NCBI GenBank assembly: GCA_963693085.1
Contig: OY856411.1
Coordinates: forward strand, 1,346,095,050 to 1,346,159,049
Length of the DNA: 64,000 nt
From: Alisma plantago-aquatica
Taxonomy: Eukaryota; Streptophyta; Magnoliopsida; Alismatales; Alismataceae
Direction: 5' to 3'
Under the pieces are notes generated by a model. It was not told the origin of the DNA, ran no database searches, and saw nothing but the letters and a program-made list of their open reading frames with translations. Within the stretch, counting starts at the first letter, position 1; each line of letters begins with the position of its first letter. Below, piece after piece: positions 1-11,056 of the stretch. The translations under genes were made by a program, and so were the position numbers.

Positions 1-2658
1 AAGGCGAGGCATTTGATAGTTTCTGTAATATCATTTGGTGTTTGAGATAGTTGATGTAAGACTTTATCTTCAAACCACTTAGTAAAAGTCTTATTATGCT
101 CTCTAGCAAGCCACATTGAACTTGCTCGAGGATGTTGTCTCTTTATGAAATTGGTATGTTCCTCGATATAAACACTCACTTCGTCCATATTGTGTAAAAT
201 ATACAAGTGAGCTTGTTCCAACTGCTCACGGCTGATTACTTTCACCCGTGATCCCAAAATTCCTTTGCCCTCCTCAATATTCTTGTCATTATCAGGAGTG
301 TCATTACCACTGAGAAAGTCATTGCAAAAATCCATAACCTCTCTCGCCACATAACCTTCAATAATACTCCCTTCAGGCCGATAACGGTTTCGAACATCAC
401 CTTTAAAAACGCTCATGTATCGTTCAAAGGGATACATCCAATGCAAGAAAACTGGTCCCAACATTTTCACTTCCCTAGTCAAGTGGACAACAAGATGTAC
501 CATGATATCAAAGAACGAAGGAGGGAAATACATCTCAAGATGACATAGGGTAACAACCACTTCTCTTTGCAAATTATCGAGAGTATCAGGGTCAATAACT
601 TTGCTACATAGACTGTTGAAAAAGAAACAAAGTCTGGTAATTGCAAACCTTACATGCTTCGGAAATATAGATTGAATTGCCACGGGCAATATTTGTTGCA
701 TTAGAGTGTGACAATCATGAGATTTAAGACCTATCAACTTCAGATCTTTCATTGATACCAATCTACGGATGTTGGATGAGTAACCATGTGGCACCTTAAC
801 ATTTACCAAGCATTCACAAAATGTTTTCTTCTCCTTTCTAGACAACATGTAACAAGCGGGAGGTAAGTATGTTCTTTTATTACCCATTTCACGTAATTCT
901 GTTAATTCTGACCTTATTCCCATTTCATGTAGGTCCAGTCTGGATTTTATCCCATCTTTAGTCTTACCTGGTATATTTAATAGAGTACCAATGATGCTAT
1001 CACAGACATTTTTCTCAACGTGCATTACATTGATACAATGCCTGACTGTCAAAGAACTCCAATAAGGAAGATCCCAAAATATTGACTTCTTCTTGAATGA
1101 AGAATTGTCACTCCGTGTGGCCATACTACATTGTGATTTCTTACCAAATTCATTGACAATGTCTTTTACTCTTTCATAAACAACATCCCCTGGTATAGGT
1201 TTAGGTGCACTCTGTTCATCATTCCATCCATTGAATGCTTTGCGCTTCCTACGATACGGATGGAATTTTGAAAGAAACCTTCGATGACCAAGATATACAG
1301 TCTTGCCGCCATGTTTTAGTCTTATTGAATTTGTGTTTTCTTCACATATAGGACACGCTTTAGCTCCTTTGACACTATATCCAGACAAATTCCCATATGT
1401 TGGAAAGTCATTAATAGTGCAAAACAACATTAGCGTGCAAACGAAATGTCTCTCTTGCTGAAGCATCATAGGTCATCACACCTTCAGCCCAAAGTTTCTT
1501 TAAGTCATCAATCAAAGGTTCAAGATAAACATCGATATCATTTCCGGGTTGTTTAGGGCCCGATATCAACAATGACAACATAACGTACTTATTTTTCATA
1601 CACATCCAGGGAGGAAGATTGTATATAACAAGCATGACTGGACAAGTGCTATGTTGGCTGCTCAATGTCCCGTACGGATTCATCCCATCTGTACAAAGCC
1701 CAAGTCTTAGATTCCTATCTTCTTCACCAAATTTAGGGTACAATAGATCAATCTTCTTCCACTGTGGGGAATCAGACGCATGTCGTAGGATCCCATCATT
1801 ATTTTTCTTAACATCTGCATGCCACCTCAAATTCTTCGCATCTTTCGGATTTGCAAACAAGCGTTGAAACCGTGATATTATAGGTAGATACCACAACACC
1901 TTGGCAGGAGAACCAGTTTTGGACTCCCCCGAAGTCGTCAATTTATACCGTGACGCACCACATTTTGGACAATCTTTCAAATCTACATAGTCCTTTTGAA
2001 ATAATACACAATCATTCGGGCATGCGTGTATCTTCTTGGCCTCCATTCCCATTGGGCACAAAATTTTCTTTACCTGGTATGTTGAGATTGGAAGCTTGTT
2101 TCCTTCAGGAAGCATTTCTTTCAACAAAGTCAACAATGAAGTGAAGCTTTTGTCGCTCCATCTATTGTTAGCTTTCAACTTATACAATCTCAACACAGCG
2201 CTAAGCTTCGTAAACTTAGCACAGCCTGTGTATAACGGTATCTCAGCATCATGCACAATGTTTCTAAAGATAGGAGGTGGATCGGTGTGCTCTACCCTAC
2301 AACTATCCAGCATCGCATCAACGATGTCTGCTGGAACTGGTTTGTTCACATTTACGTCATCGGAGGCAATTTCTTCTTCCACCCAAGCACTGCTATCGAC
2401 ATATACTGGTTTCGATTTTGAAATCTCTCCATGCCAGTGCCATTCTGTATAGCCTTGTACAATCCCGTTGCACATGACATGACTTTTGATTTCCTCACCA
2501 GTGTTGACTTTCAAGTTGTTACCGCAATGCCTACATGGACAGTAGAACCTATCTGTAGGTTTTTTCCTATGTTCCTCAGCAAATCTAATAAACTGATCAA
2601 GACCAGATATAAACTCTGGGGTGCAACGATTACGAATGGACATCCATGATCTATCCAT
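1..2658 (-). pseudogene. CACTA transposase, TNP2 family, partial, one frameshift
   Basis: This is the transposase expected to bind the subterminal repeats and cut the element out. The start at 2656-2658 opens MDRSWM. Residues about 3-78 match the plant transposase-associated domain (CPCRHCGN, then a YTEWHWHGE-like end). TNP2 core motifs follow: CPNDCVLFQKD, DCPKCGASRYK, VLWYLPIISRFQRLF and LGLCTDGMNPYG. The first frame stops at 1411-1413. One surplus base near 1431 explains this: shifting by one restores the family's TINDFP motif and then an uninterrupted frame down to base 1. That second part carries VEKNVCDS, the DUF4218-like LDLHEMGIR and YLPPACYMLS blocks, and YPFERYM near the left edge. 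I saw no other stop or shift. The C-terminus lies outside the window. The frameshift is either a young inactivating mutation or an assembly error. Confidence 0.9.
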
Positions 2659-2718
2659 TCTATGATCAGAGAAAACAAGTATATATTAGGAAACAAGTAT
2701 ATATTAGGAAAAGATTAG

Positions 2719-2777
2719 GCAGCATTTCCCCGCTGTTCTCTAAGTACATATGTACTTAGAGAACAAACGGGGAAATG
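2719..2777. repeat. Extra copy of the palindrome core
   Basis: This is the inner core of the palindrome used in the adjacent 449-bp array, placed directly before the first full unit. Left half GCATTTCCCC and right half GGGGAAATGC flank a perfect dyad centred on AAGTACATATGTACTT. It has no spacer loop. It lies just upstream of the transposase start in element orientation. Confidence 0.85.
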
Positions 2778-2836
2778 CCAACAAACACATTTGATGTCAT
2801 TCTTATATATAATAAATGTGTACCACCTATCCCATC

Positions 2837-3026
2837 CTTGAACACCTAATCTCACTAGTAAGTGTATAATGTGTATTTGGTTTTCAAGAAAATTTCGGCA
2901 GCATTTCCCTATTGTTCTCTAAGTACATATGTACTTAGAGAACAAATGGGGAAATGCTACCGAAATCTTATCGAAAACCCAATACACATTATACACTTAC
3001 ATCCTAAGTGAGATTAGGTGTTCAAG
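2837..3026. repeat. 190-bp near-palindrome, unit 1
   Basis: The left arm starts CTTGAACACCTAATCTCAC and the right arm ends GTGAGATTAGGTGTTCAAG. The central 30 bp are a perfect dyad with no loop, including AAGTACATATGTACTT at 2921-2936. Transcribed RNA would fold into a long hairpin. Confidence 0.88.
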
Positions 3027-3285
3027 AACAGTCCCAAACCGGGGACTATCCAAGATTTACTCCTAATGAGTAAATCTTGGACGGGTTTCTAGGCCAACAA
3101 ACACAATAATAGATATCTACAATGAAGCCGGACTCCATACAAATAGTATATAATTTAGTGATTGTTCATTCTAATTTATACCAATGTACAAGTAATATAA
3201 AGAACAATGATTGTTCACATTCTAGGCTAACAAACACATGTGATGTCATTCTTATATATAATAAATGTGTACCACCTATCCCATC

Positions 3286-3475
3286 CTTGAACACCTAATC
3301 TCACTAGTAAGTGTATAATGTGTATTGGGTTTTCAAGAAAATTTCGGCAGCATTTCCCCGTTGTTCTCTAAGTACATATGTACTTAGAGAACAAACGGGG
3401 AAATGCTACCAAAATTTTCTCAAAAATCCAATACACATTATACACTTACATCCTAAGTGAGATTAGGTGTTCAAG
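3286..3475. repeat. 190-bp near-palindrome, unit 2
   Basis: Same structure as the copy 449 bp to its left. The central dyad is intact and the arms differ by a few bases. Confidence 0.87.
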
Positions 3476-3734
3476 AACAGTCCCAAACCGGGGAATATCC
3501 AAGATTTACTCCTAATGAGTAAATCTTGGATGGGTTTCTAGGCCAACAAACACAATAATAGATATCTACAATGAAGCCGGACTCCATACAAACAGTATAT
3601 AATTTAGTGATTGTTCATTCTAATTTTTACCAATGTACAAGTAATATAAAGAACAATGATTGTTCACATTCTAGGCCAACAAACACATGTGATGTCATTC
3701 TTATATATAATAAATGTGTACCACCTATCCCATC

Positions 3735-3924
3735 CTTGAACACCTAATCTCACTAGTAAGTGTATAATGTGTATTGGGTTTTCAAGAAAATTTCGGCAGC
3801 ATTTCCCCGCTGTTCTCTAAGTACATATGTACTTAGAGAACAAACGGGGAAATGCTACCAAAATTTTCTCAAAAACCCAATACACATTATACACTTACAT
3901 CCTAAGTGAGATTAGCTGTTCAAG
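3735..3924. repeat. 190-bp near-palindrome, unit 3
   Basis: Third copy at the same 449-bp spacing. The outer right arm has one change (GATTAGCTGTTC instead of GATTAGGTGTTC). The following 13-bp-arm hairpin also has one mismatch (GAGTCAATCTTGG). Confidence 0.87.
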
Positions 3925-3999
3925 AACAGTCCCAAACCGGGGACTATCCAAGATTTACTCCTAATGAGTCAATCTTGGACGGGTTTCTAGGCCAACAAC

Positions 4000-4729
4000 A
4001 TGGTTAATCCTAATATGTTGGGATCACATAATTATACTAGTAGGATTTTAATAGACATGATAAGTACCTAATCTATAGAGCATTATTAAATAATAAATCA
4101 AGAATTTAATAGTTTCAAACATGCAATAATTCACAATGCAATGTTATAAACTATAGGCAACATGGATAGATGAGACTAGAGTTCATATTAGAATAAAAAT
4201 TAGCAACTTAGGACAAAGTGTGTTACCTTTCAATCTGTGTAACCTAGGGTTCAGAATATCATGATTTACTTAATGTGATAATCATAAGGACTTTATAATT
4301 TGCATGAGTATATTATCCAAGCAAATAAGAAAACCAAGCAATTAACTTTTGTTGCATGTATATACATCCTAAAGTGCCACAAATCATATAATAACATTAA
4401 ACGCTACTCAAGTCCTAATCTAGAGTTTAGGTTTCCTTATTATCCTATTATCATTAGGGTTATTCTTGAACCCCCAATTCCTAAGTTCATTGATTTAATG
4501 ACATAAAAAGATCTAGTTCATATTATGTTTAGACATGATTATAAAACTATCATGTTATGATATTAGGACCACTTAAAGCAGATTAGGCACATTAAGCAAG
4601 CAGAGTAGGGAGCCAATTTCGCGCAAGCAGATTAGGCAAGCAGATTAGGTCAGCACATAAAGAACCAATTTCGCGCCTGGGTAGGTCGGCAGGTACCTGG
4701 GCAAGCAGAGTAGGGCGAGGTCGAGCTGG
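4000..4729. other. AT-rich part of CACTA 5' region, no gene
   Basis: AT-rich sequence between the tandem array and the GC-rich leader. Near 4570-4660 there are short direct repeats of an AAGCAGATTAGGC-type motif. No coding frame resembles a known protein. Confidence 0.6.
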
Positions 4730-5050
4730 TTGAGTACGTGGGCGGCGGCCGGCGAGCTCCAGAACCAGCGGCAGTGACTCCGACGAGCAGGGAGCGTCAG
4801 GCGGCGGCAGGCAGGCAGGCGGCCAGGCGGCGGCATGCAGGCAGGCGGCGGTGGCTGGCGGCGATGGTAGGCGGCGGTGGGCAGGCAGGCGGAGGAGAAG
4901 GAGCAGCAGCACAAGAGAATGGGGTGTGGCAGAGAAGGGGACACCGGAGTAGCAGTGGCGGCACGGCGGCGCTGTCGTGGAGAGGAAGGAGTAGAGAAAA
5001 AGGGAAATCGACGGCGACAGAAGAAAAAAGGGCTCGCAATGAAACAGAAG
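4730..5050 (-). promoter_or_regulatory. GC-rich low-complexity leader or promoter of the CACTA element
   Basis: An abrupt GC-rich island made of GGCGG and GGCAGGCAGG runs in an otherwise AT-rich element. It sits inside the subterminal hairpins and upstream of the transposase on the element's sense strand, where a promoter or 5' UTR is expected. Several overlapping frames are open only because the sequence is simple and stop-poor; their products are Pro/Ala/Arg-rich with no domain. Confidence 0.45.
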
Positions 5051-5094
5051 AAAGGGGAAGAGTCGGGCATCGCGGGTTATAAAGTTCCAAAATA

Positions 5095-5499
5095 GCGTCG
5101 GTTGTTTTACACAACTGACGCCTAAACATCTTTAGCGTCGGTTGTTTGCAACAACCGACGTCCAATTGGACGATATTTTCATGAAAATGTTTGGCGGGAA
5201 CCACCTTCAGCGTCGGTTATCCTTGTATAACCGACGCTGAAAGTGACACTTTCCGTGCAAAGTTTCATCGCACATAGGCGTCGGTTTTCTACGTATATAA
5301 CCGACGCTGACAATGACACTATTTTTTTGATCGAAATATGGATTTCGCGGGCGACTTTAAGCGTCGGTTTTTTATAAACAACTGACGCTTAATACAAAGT
5401 GGTACCCGTGTCTGGCTGGTCTTCGAATATAGATGTCGGTTTGCTTGAACAACCGACGCCTTATATGTTAGGCGTCGGTTTTCCTTAATAACCGACGCC
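5095..5499 (-). repeat. Subterminal repeat cluster, seven GCGTCGGTT hairpins
   Basis: Seven inverted repeats of about 27-30 bp share the pattern GCGTCGGTT - short loop - AACCGACGC. They lie at 5095-5121, 5135-5161, 5210-5237, 5278-5307, 5361-5387, 5433-5460 and 5471-5499. Clustered subterminal motifs are the known binding sites of CACTA transposases, so these are the likely docking sites for the protein encoded in this element. A few arms carry ACTGACGC instead of ACCGACGC. Confidence 0.88.
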
Positions 5500-5509
5500 C
5501 AGAAAAGTG

Positions 5510-5536
5510 ACACTGAATGCTATTTCTGTAGTAGTG
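5510..5536 (-). repeat. CACTA terminal inverted repeat, 5' copy
   Basis: On the minus strand the element starts CACTACTACAGAAATAGC at 5536. The exact repeat length cannot be set because the partner end is outside the window. Confidence 0.85.
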
Positions 5537-5679
5537 GAACCAGGGCGGTGTCTATGTGGGGATTGAAGTGGCTAGCCTTAGACTTCAAACTTCCACTAGT
5601 GCATATATAGTGGCCTAGGGGTCTAGGGATAAGTGGGGGTAAAGTTGTAAAATGATGTGTAGGAAATAGTAGGGTTTTG

Positions 5680-5960
5680 TGGGTAGCACTCCCACTCTAG
5701 GAAGAATGGCCTTGGTGGGTAGGTGTAGGATTGGTCGTGGTGGATGTGAACAACCATGGTGGGAAGGTGAAATTTTAAGATTCATTATGGGTAGAACGGG
5801 CATGGTGGTTTGAAGGTAGAATGATCACGGTGGGTACCACGTCTATGGTGAAGGATGTAGGAGAGAGTATGAGGTGATTTTTGGAATGGGCATACTGGGG
5901 GCACGACCATAGTGATGACTCGACACCACAATCATAATGGAGACAATGATCATGGTGGGA
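5680..5960. repeat. Degenerate minisatellite in Athila-like LTR
   Basis: A motif near GAATGGTCATGGTGG recurs every 25-45 bp with many changes (for example GAATGGCCTTGGTGG and GAATGATCACGGTGG). The same array is present in the other LTR copy near 22480-22800, so it belongs to the LTR. Confidence 0.6.
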
Positions 5961-6124
5961 AGGTTTTCCTGAAGTTATTCAACTCTAAATCATCGTTGTT
6001 ATTTTTGTAGTGGTAGCACATCCGTGCTGGTTTACCGCCGTTGTTTTGGGGGATTTTCCTTGCACTTGGAACTTGTAAGTGTACTTCAAGTTTGTTCTTT
6101 GCTTCATGTCTCTCTTTGGTCACT

Positions 6125-8262
6125 TGAGGATAGGTTGGGTATATTTTGTACTTCCTCAGGTTATCACACCCAAATTTAGGCATCTATGCTAAGCATTTAT
6201 TTATGATTTTGTGTCATTACATCCTTAAGATGCCTAAAATAACCATAGATTCTTATCTTTTGATAATTTATATATTTTCATGGATAAAGTTGCTCAACTA
6301 GCCAATTTTGGGATTTACAGGCACCAAACTTGAAAAGACATCTATTCTCTAAGATTTCTCCCCAACACATGGTTTTTGTAGTAGCTAGGCTTCCATCCAT
6401 CATGATTGTGGTGGACTAAGCATCACACTATGTGTACCAGCTTAGGAGATGGTGGTCCCACTACTTTTTATGGCTAGTCCTTTATCAGAATACATCCTCG
6501 TCAATCAGAAGGTTCATTGACGCGGGCCCCTCGACCACCAGTAATAGTCCCCCCCCCCCAAGTAGGATTGTGATCGTGACCATGGCGAGTAGGACCACAG
6601 CTGAGGCATCCACCTCAACCACAGCCTAAACTGCCACGATGATTGTAGAGTCGACCTTGACCGCATCCCGACCGCAACTGTGACCATGGCAAGCAGGAAC
6701 GCGACCGTGGGGATCACCTCGACCGCAGAGTCTACCTCGACCGCGGTGTCTCCAAGACTGTGGGTCTGCCTTCACCTATAAATGCCTACCCCTCATGGCC
6801 TGGCGAGGGGTTCTAGGATCAAGAGTTCTTGTTTTTGAATTTTGGAGGTTCCAGGTGTTGGTTCTAACATTTGGAGGTTCCTAGAGCCCCGTGGGGGAGT
6901 CTGGAGGTCCGAGAAGGCCGAAGTGCTCATTCTACGCCTGTCTCTTCAGTGTGCTTCCATCCTCCACCATTTTCAACCATCATCCACCCATTTCCACCCA
7001 TGCCCTATCATCCACTCATCCCCACCAGTCTTACATATCGAAAGGCAGAAGCTGAGGAGAGAGAGGACTAAAGACTCCATCTTCTTAGAGAGAAGGAGAA
7101 CGTCCACCATCATCCTCCACCTCCATTCATCCACCAAGTTGTTGTTCAGGGGGGATCTACAGAGAAAGGAGGCCAAGGAATCTAGAAGATCAAGGAGGAC
7201 AACCCAAAGGATGAGATCTGGCCTATACGGAGGCCAAGGAGTGAGAGCCACTTCTCCTCTACGGGCTAAATCTCTTCTTATTCTCCTTTCTTCTACCGTT
7301 CTCCTTTGTTTATGTACAAGTGATGTTCTTCCATCTTTGTTCGGTGCCAACTATGCTTGTCCATGGCGAGTTGAGCTCCTTCTTGGCTATGTAGCCCATT
7401 TTGGGCATGTTTATGTACTTTTACATTAAGCAAGTAGTTTTATTCTAGATCTAGTGCGTTTCTTGTTCTATCTTCTCTTTCTAGTTATGATTGTTGGTTT
7501 GGTTGATCTCTTTCTTGCTTAAACTTCTATTTTTGCCTATATCGAGAGATTTTTTTGTAGAAATAGATAAGAGAAGGTAGTTTGGATCTGAATATGAAAA
7601 GAGGATGGTTCAAGGTTATCTGTGTAGAACCGTAGACCTGGGTAAGGCCAGTCCCAACCCAGTACGGTCGGGCCCACTACATGGTTCTGCCCAGATCACA
7701 CATGTTCCTAGCACCTCAGAACGTTTTAGACCTGAGAAGGTTTCTAGAATATTCTAGGGTGTCAATTTGTCATCCTTAAGAGAGGTTTCATATCATCAAT
7801 GGGTTTTAGTCACGCTACGTGAGAGCGAGTGGGATAACCCCACAGGAATAGATACCACAGTACATACTATATTTGGATGTAGGTTGCTTGTTGAGGTGTT
7901 CAAGGGTTGTCTATGCCCGAGAATAGGTGCATAGACTGCCCAACTTGTGGTTACATAGCCAGGAACTCCTTCTCTCTGATTAGTAGAATCATGTAGACTA
8001 TGTTTTGTTTTGTTTTATTTCATGACAACCTTCTAGACTAGTTCTAGCTCCATACTTTTATCAACTATCATATTGGCTTATCTGACTTAAGAATGAGATC
8101 TTAAGCGTCCTAAGCATCCCCAAGTCCCTGTGTTTGACCCCGTATATCTACTTCAACCACGTAATAAAGTTGCGAGGGTCCTTGGAGGTTTCAGGTTATA
8201 AATTTAAAGTTCAATTCCTTCTGAGTCTGCCTCCTTTCTAGACACACGATTTGGGACGATCA
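6125..8262 (+). mobile_element. 2.1-kb insertion in the LTR, probably a solo LTR
   Basis: This block is absent from the other LTR copy, where CACTT is followed directly by AGTAGTGG near 22930. It starts TGAGGATAGG and ends GGGACGATCA, fitting LTR ends of TG...CA, but no clean target duplication is seen, so borders may be off by some bases. Inside are CCTCGACCGCAG-like short repeats (6510-6750), a TATA-like site at 6777 and a leader-like stretch. An open frame at 6842-7429 has no recognisable domain and sits where an LTR transcript leader would be. Confidence 0.5.
6777..6783 (+). promoter_or_regulatory. TATA-like box in the inserted LTR
   Basis: TATAAAT within CACCTATAAATGCC, just after the short-repeat zone, as expected for an LTR core promoter. 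Confidence 0.4.
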
Positions 8263-8473
8263 GTAGGCCCCTTCATGATTATGGAAGATCTACAATACTT
8301 CTTCTCTTCCTTCCATCATAAGTGTCATAGTACCTTTAAAAACATGCAAAAACAATCCATAAGTGCATTTAATGAAAGTGATACTTCTTAGGATATAGCA
8401 TGCATTATACATATTTTATTGCAAATAAGGGACAAAATGGCAAAAGATGGAGACCCAAACTAGGGATCCATCA

Positions 8474-10474
8474 CCATGCCAAGCTTAAAACGTACTTCTC
8501 CTTGACTATTCTACAACTAAACCTCTTTTTAATTCCACCGGTTAAGAAATGATAAATGCACTCACCTATATAGATGTTTGACTAGACAACTCTAAGTATG
8601 ATTATATACATATGATTCACTTCTCTTTTCTTTGCATGGTTTGAAAAAAAATGCAAAACAAAGCATATAGACTTCCCATATAGGGAATCACTACTAATGC
8701 AAGTGATATGATGTGAACAAGGCTCTAGGTAAAACTATTTTATGACAAAGATCCACGCCAAATTGTTAATAATATGGTTTTCAATTGCTTGCATTATCCT
8801 GCAAAGTTCTATCTACATTGAAAAACCTACTTGGATATGTTAGGGAATGGAGGTCTAGGGTTGATATTCTCCATCCCATAAGAATGAAATTATAAGAAAA
8901 GGGTTGTATACGGAGATAGAGGTGCTATCAAATAAGAGAATCCGTCTTTTCTTTATTATATGTCATTACATAAGTGCTTTTTTCATTATTATTTTTTTCA
9001 CTTTCCCCATGTGTATCTAGGGCATGTACTGGTAGTAAGAAGAAGGGAGGTGAGGGATTGACCACCCCAAGATTTTGGAGGGTGGTCAAGGCTTGATGCT
9101 TTATCTTTTGGTATCTTTTCATGATGTGGTGAGATAAGAAGTGGTAAAAGAACAATGGAAAAATAGGGCCTAGAAAGGTAGATTTCCCTATAAGAGGTTC
9201 ATGCATGCAAAATAGTCCCACAAACTTTACAATTAAAAGCAAATAATAATGAATTAAGCAATTGGATTAACCACATTCTTTTTACAAGTCACTATCAGAA
9301 TCCCTAAACACATACAACTTGTTTTGCTTGTTCCTTAGATAGTCAATCCAAGAGAAGTAAAAAAGATGTATAAAATCAAGCATGCAACTTTAATAGTCAA
9401 ACTATGATAATAAAGGGTATAGTGAGTTGTATCTATCTAAGGTCATACAATTTTAGTTATAAATCAAGAAATAGAGAGATCAAGATAGAACAATCTTTTA
9501 GAGCAAGAAAAAATTAAATTTGGATAAGGTTTGAAAAATGATGCCAAGTGCCCCTATTCCCAACAAGATCTAAGCTATTTAATAAATAGCATTGAAGAAA
9601 ATTCTAGCTAATCACACCCAAAAGATCATCAAAACCTACATGCAATGCAAGGAGGAACGTGACATGGAAAATTTTCAAAAGTTTTGAAAAATTATGGGAA
9701 AATGACAACAAACAAACTACATGACATGCAAATTCATAAGTTGCAACAATCAAGTTAGGTCGAACAAGTATAAAGGTTAGCCAACTGCTTCGTCATAAAT
9801 GCAAAAATTTAAAATACGGAACATGAATCAAAACAAAGGTTTACCACCCTACCTTTTAAACCACTATGAATAGAAGCTTAGAATGATAACTTATTATCAT
9901 GGAGCTATGGTATCCAATCGTCAAAAGGAGGGAAAATCATTGTTGCTTCAAGTAGGTAGGGAAGAGCTAGTACGGTTGTTCTTGAAAGAATGGTTGTTTC
10001 GACTTGATGGCACCACCATTTTGGTCTACAAAATGGTCATGGTGGATTCTTTCCTTTAGCTTTTTCAATATATCATCCATCCATCTATGTACATGTTATA
10101 ACATGATTCACTAACAGAACTACCATCAAGTATTGTTTATGTGTGTTTCTTGGAAGTATAAAAAAACTATAACAAAATGAGGTTTTGAGTGAAAATACTC
10201 AAAACATGTTAGGTTTTATCCCACACGCATTGTGTTTAATACAATCATCCAAGATGGAATTTTTATATCATCAACCATACACAAACAAGGAGTTTCCTTA
10301 CTCAAGGTAGGTGTTTCTATTAAGGGTCTTCCAAATGTGGTATTCATCCCTATGGATGTGCAAACTTCTAAAGGGATATTATTCAAATTTCTCCACTTTC
10401 TTTTCATTATACGGGATCTCAAAGTAGCAATTTTAATCAATCAAATAGTGTCTCTCAGTAGTAGTGAACATATA
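8474..10474. other. Internal 3' part of the Athila-like element, no readable gene
   Basis: This 2-kb stretch between the protease remnant and the 3' LTR should hold pol and the 3' region of an Athila-like element, but I find no reverse transcriptase, RNase H or integrase motif on either strand. Short open frames (for example 8928-9242 and 10216-10440, minus strand) have no recognisable domain. Confidence 0.5.
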
Positions 10475-11047
10475 GATCATTTTCTTTATATTAGAGGATG
10501 ATACCATCAAGATACCACTGTGCACCTTGATATCCACATCAACTATTGATTAAAATGGTCTTCCTAAGATTATACAAATCTGCTCATCCTCTACTCCATG
10601 TCTAGAACAACCATATCTTCTAGGAACAGTGTTGGTGGCTTCTTATCCAACATCACCAAAATGTTCTCTACCATGCCCGTTGGTATCCTGGTAGACCTAT
10701 TGGCCAATTGCAAGATGTAGTTGGATGGCTTCAACTTTCCCAACCCCAACTCTTCATGATGTTCACACTAGACCCAAGATCAAGAAGGTAGAATTCAATG
10801 AGGTGGTGATCAATATAGAAAGGGATAAGAGGAATCTCTAGACCACCTTTCTTTCCATGGAAGGGTATGTCAAATATGGAGCTCACTTGTTCTATCAACT
10901 TGAACTTCTTAGTTAGCCTCCCCATGGTCTTCCTATTGAATGTACAAGCATCCATAAGTAAATTGACATATGATGGTATTTTCTAGATTGAATCAAACAA
11001 TGGGATGTTTACCTTCACTTGTCTAGAAAATTCAAAAATTCAAAAAT
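10475..11047 (-). pseudogene. Retrotransposon aspartic protease remnant (Athila-like)
   Basis: Minus strand. The first readable part corresponds to the conserved gag-protease linker (VNIPLFDSI, then IPSYVNLLMDA), which in plant gypsy elements reads roughly as 'IPF..AL.QMP.YAKF'. Next is the active-site region LLDLGSSVNIM, matching the family's D-[LS]-G-[AS] signature. After a frameshift near 10738 comes PSNYILQLANRS, then VVLDM and ILGRPF, the flap and C-terminal blocks of the retropepsin fold. Several stops and at least one frameshift interrupt it, so it cannot be functional. A LINE-like insertion separates its upstream part. The protease assignment is strong because four blocks occur in the right order. 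Confidence 0.8.
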
Positions 11048-11056
11048 GGGTGTTTG
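11048..11056. repeat. Target site duplication, left copy (GGGTGTTTG)
   Basis: GGGTGTTTG is repeated at 12897-12905 directly after a poly-A tail. The preceding AAAAAT/AAAAAA makes the true duplication possibly longer. Confidence 0.75.

Larger units (their letters stand above)
2778..3999 (-). repeat. Tandem array, 449-bp unit, about 2.7 copies, palindromic
   Basis: Units begin at 2778, 3227 and 3676 (CCAACAAACACA or a near copy) and repeat every 449 bp with few differences; the third is cut short near 3999. Each full unit holds a near-palindrome of about 190 bp and a second hairpin with 13-bp perfect arms (CCAAGATTTACTC / GAGTAAATCTTGG, loop CTAAT; first copy 3050-3080). The array lies between the CACTA subterminal region and the transposase start, so it is probably part of the 5' leader or an intron. 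High similarity between units suggests recent unequal exchange or slippage. Confidence 0.9.
1..5536 (-). mobile_element. CACTA (En/Spm-type) DNA transposon, 5' part, runs off left edge
   Basis: Read on the minus strand, the element begins at 5536 with CACTACTACAGAAATAGC, the classic CACTA terminus. It continues through a subterminal hairpin cluster (5095-5499), a GC-rich leader (about 4730-5050), a palindromic tandem array (2719-3999) and a TNP2-type transposase (from 2658 to the window edge). The sequence right of 5536 matches the LTR copy near 22340-22410, so 5536/5537 is a real insertion border inside another element's LTR. The possible 3-bp target copy is GAA at 5537-5539; its partner and the 3' terminus lie outside the window. 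Terminus, transposase and subterminal repeats agree, so the class is secure. Confidence 0.92.
5537..8473 (-). repeat. 3' LTR of the Athila-like element, cut by CACTA and holding an insertion
   Basis: It matches 22335-23155 in two blocks: 5540-6124 (for example the shared ATAGTGGCCTAGGGGTC) and 8263-8473 (shared GACAAAATGGCA and GATGGAGACCC). The remaining LTR part lies on the far side of the CACTA element, outside the window. The flank at 8474-8500, read on the minus strand as AAGCTTGGCATGG before TGATGG, is where a polypurine tract belongs. Confidence 0.75.

Noticed and set aside
4592..5204. Overlapping open frames on both strands in the GC-rich island
   Set aside because: Simple GGC/GGCAGG repeats lack stops in all frames. 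Products are low-complexity and differ per frame.
5095..5499. CRISPR-like regularly spaced repeats
   Set aside because: Repeats are hairpins with irregular spacing at a CACTA terminus in plant DNA. There are no unique spacers of constant length and no cas genes.
6842..7429. 195-codon open frame, plus strand
   Set aside because: No known domain, Ser/Leu/Arg-rich, and located just after a TATA-like box inside an LTR-like insertion. Most likely an untranslated LTR leader.
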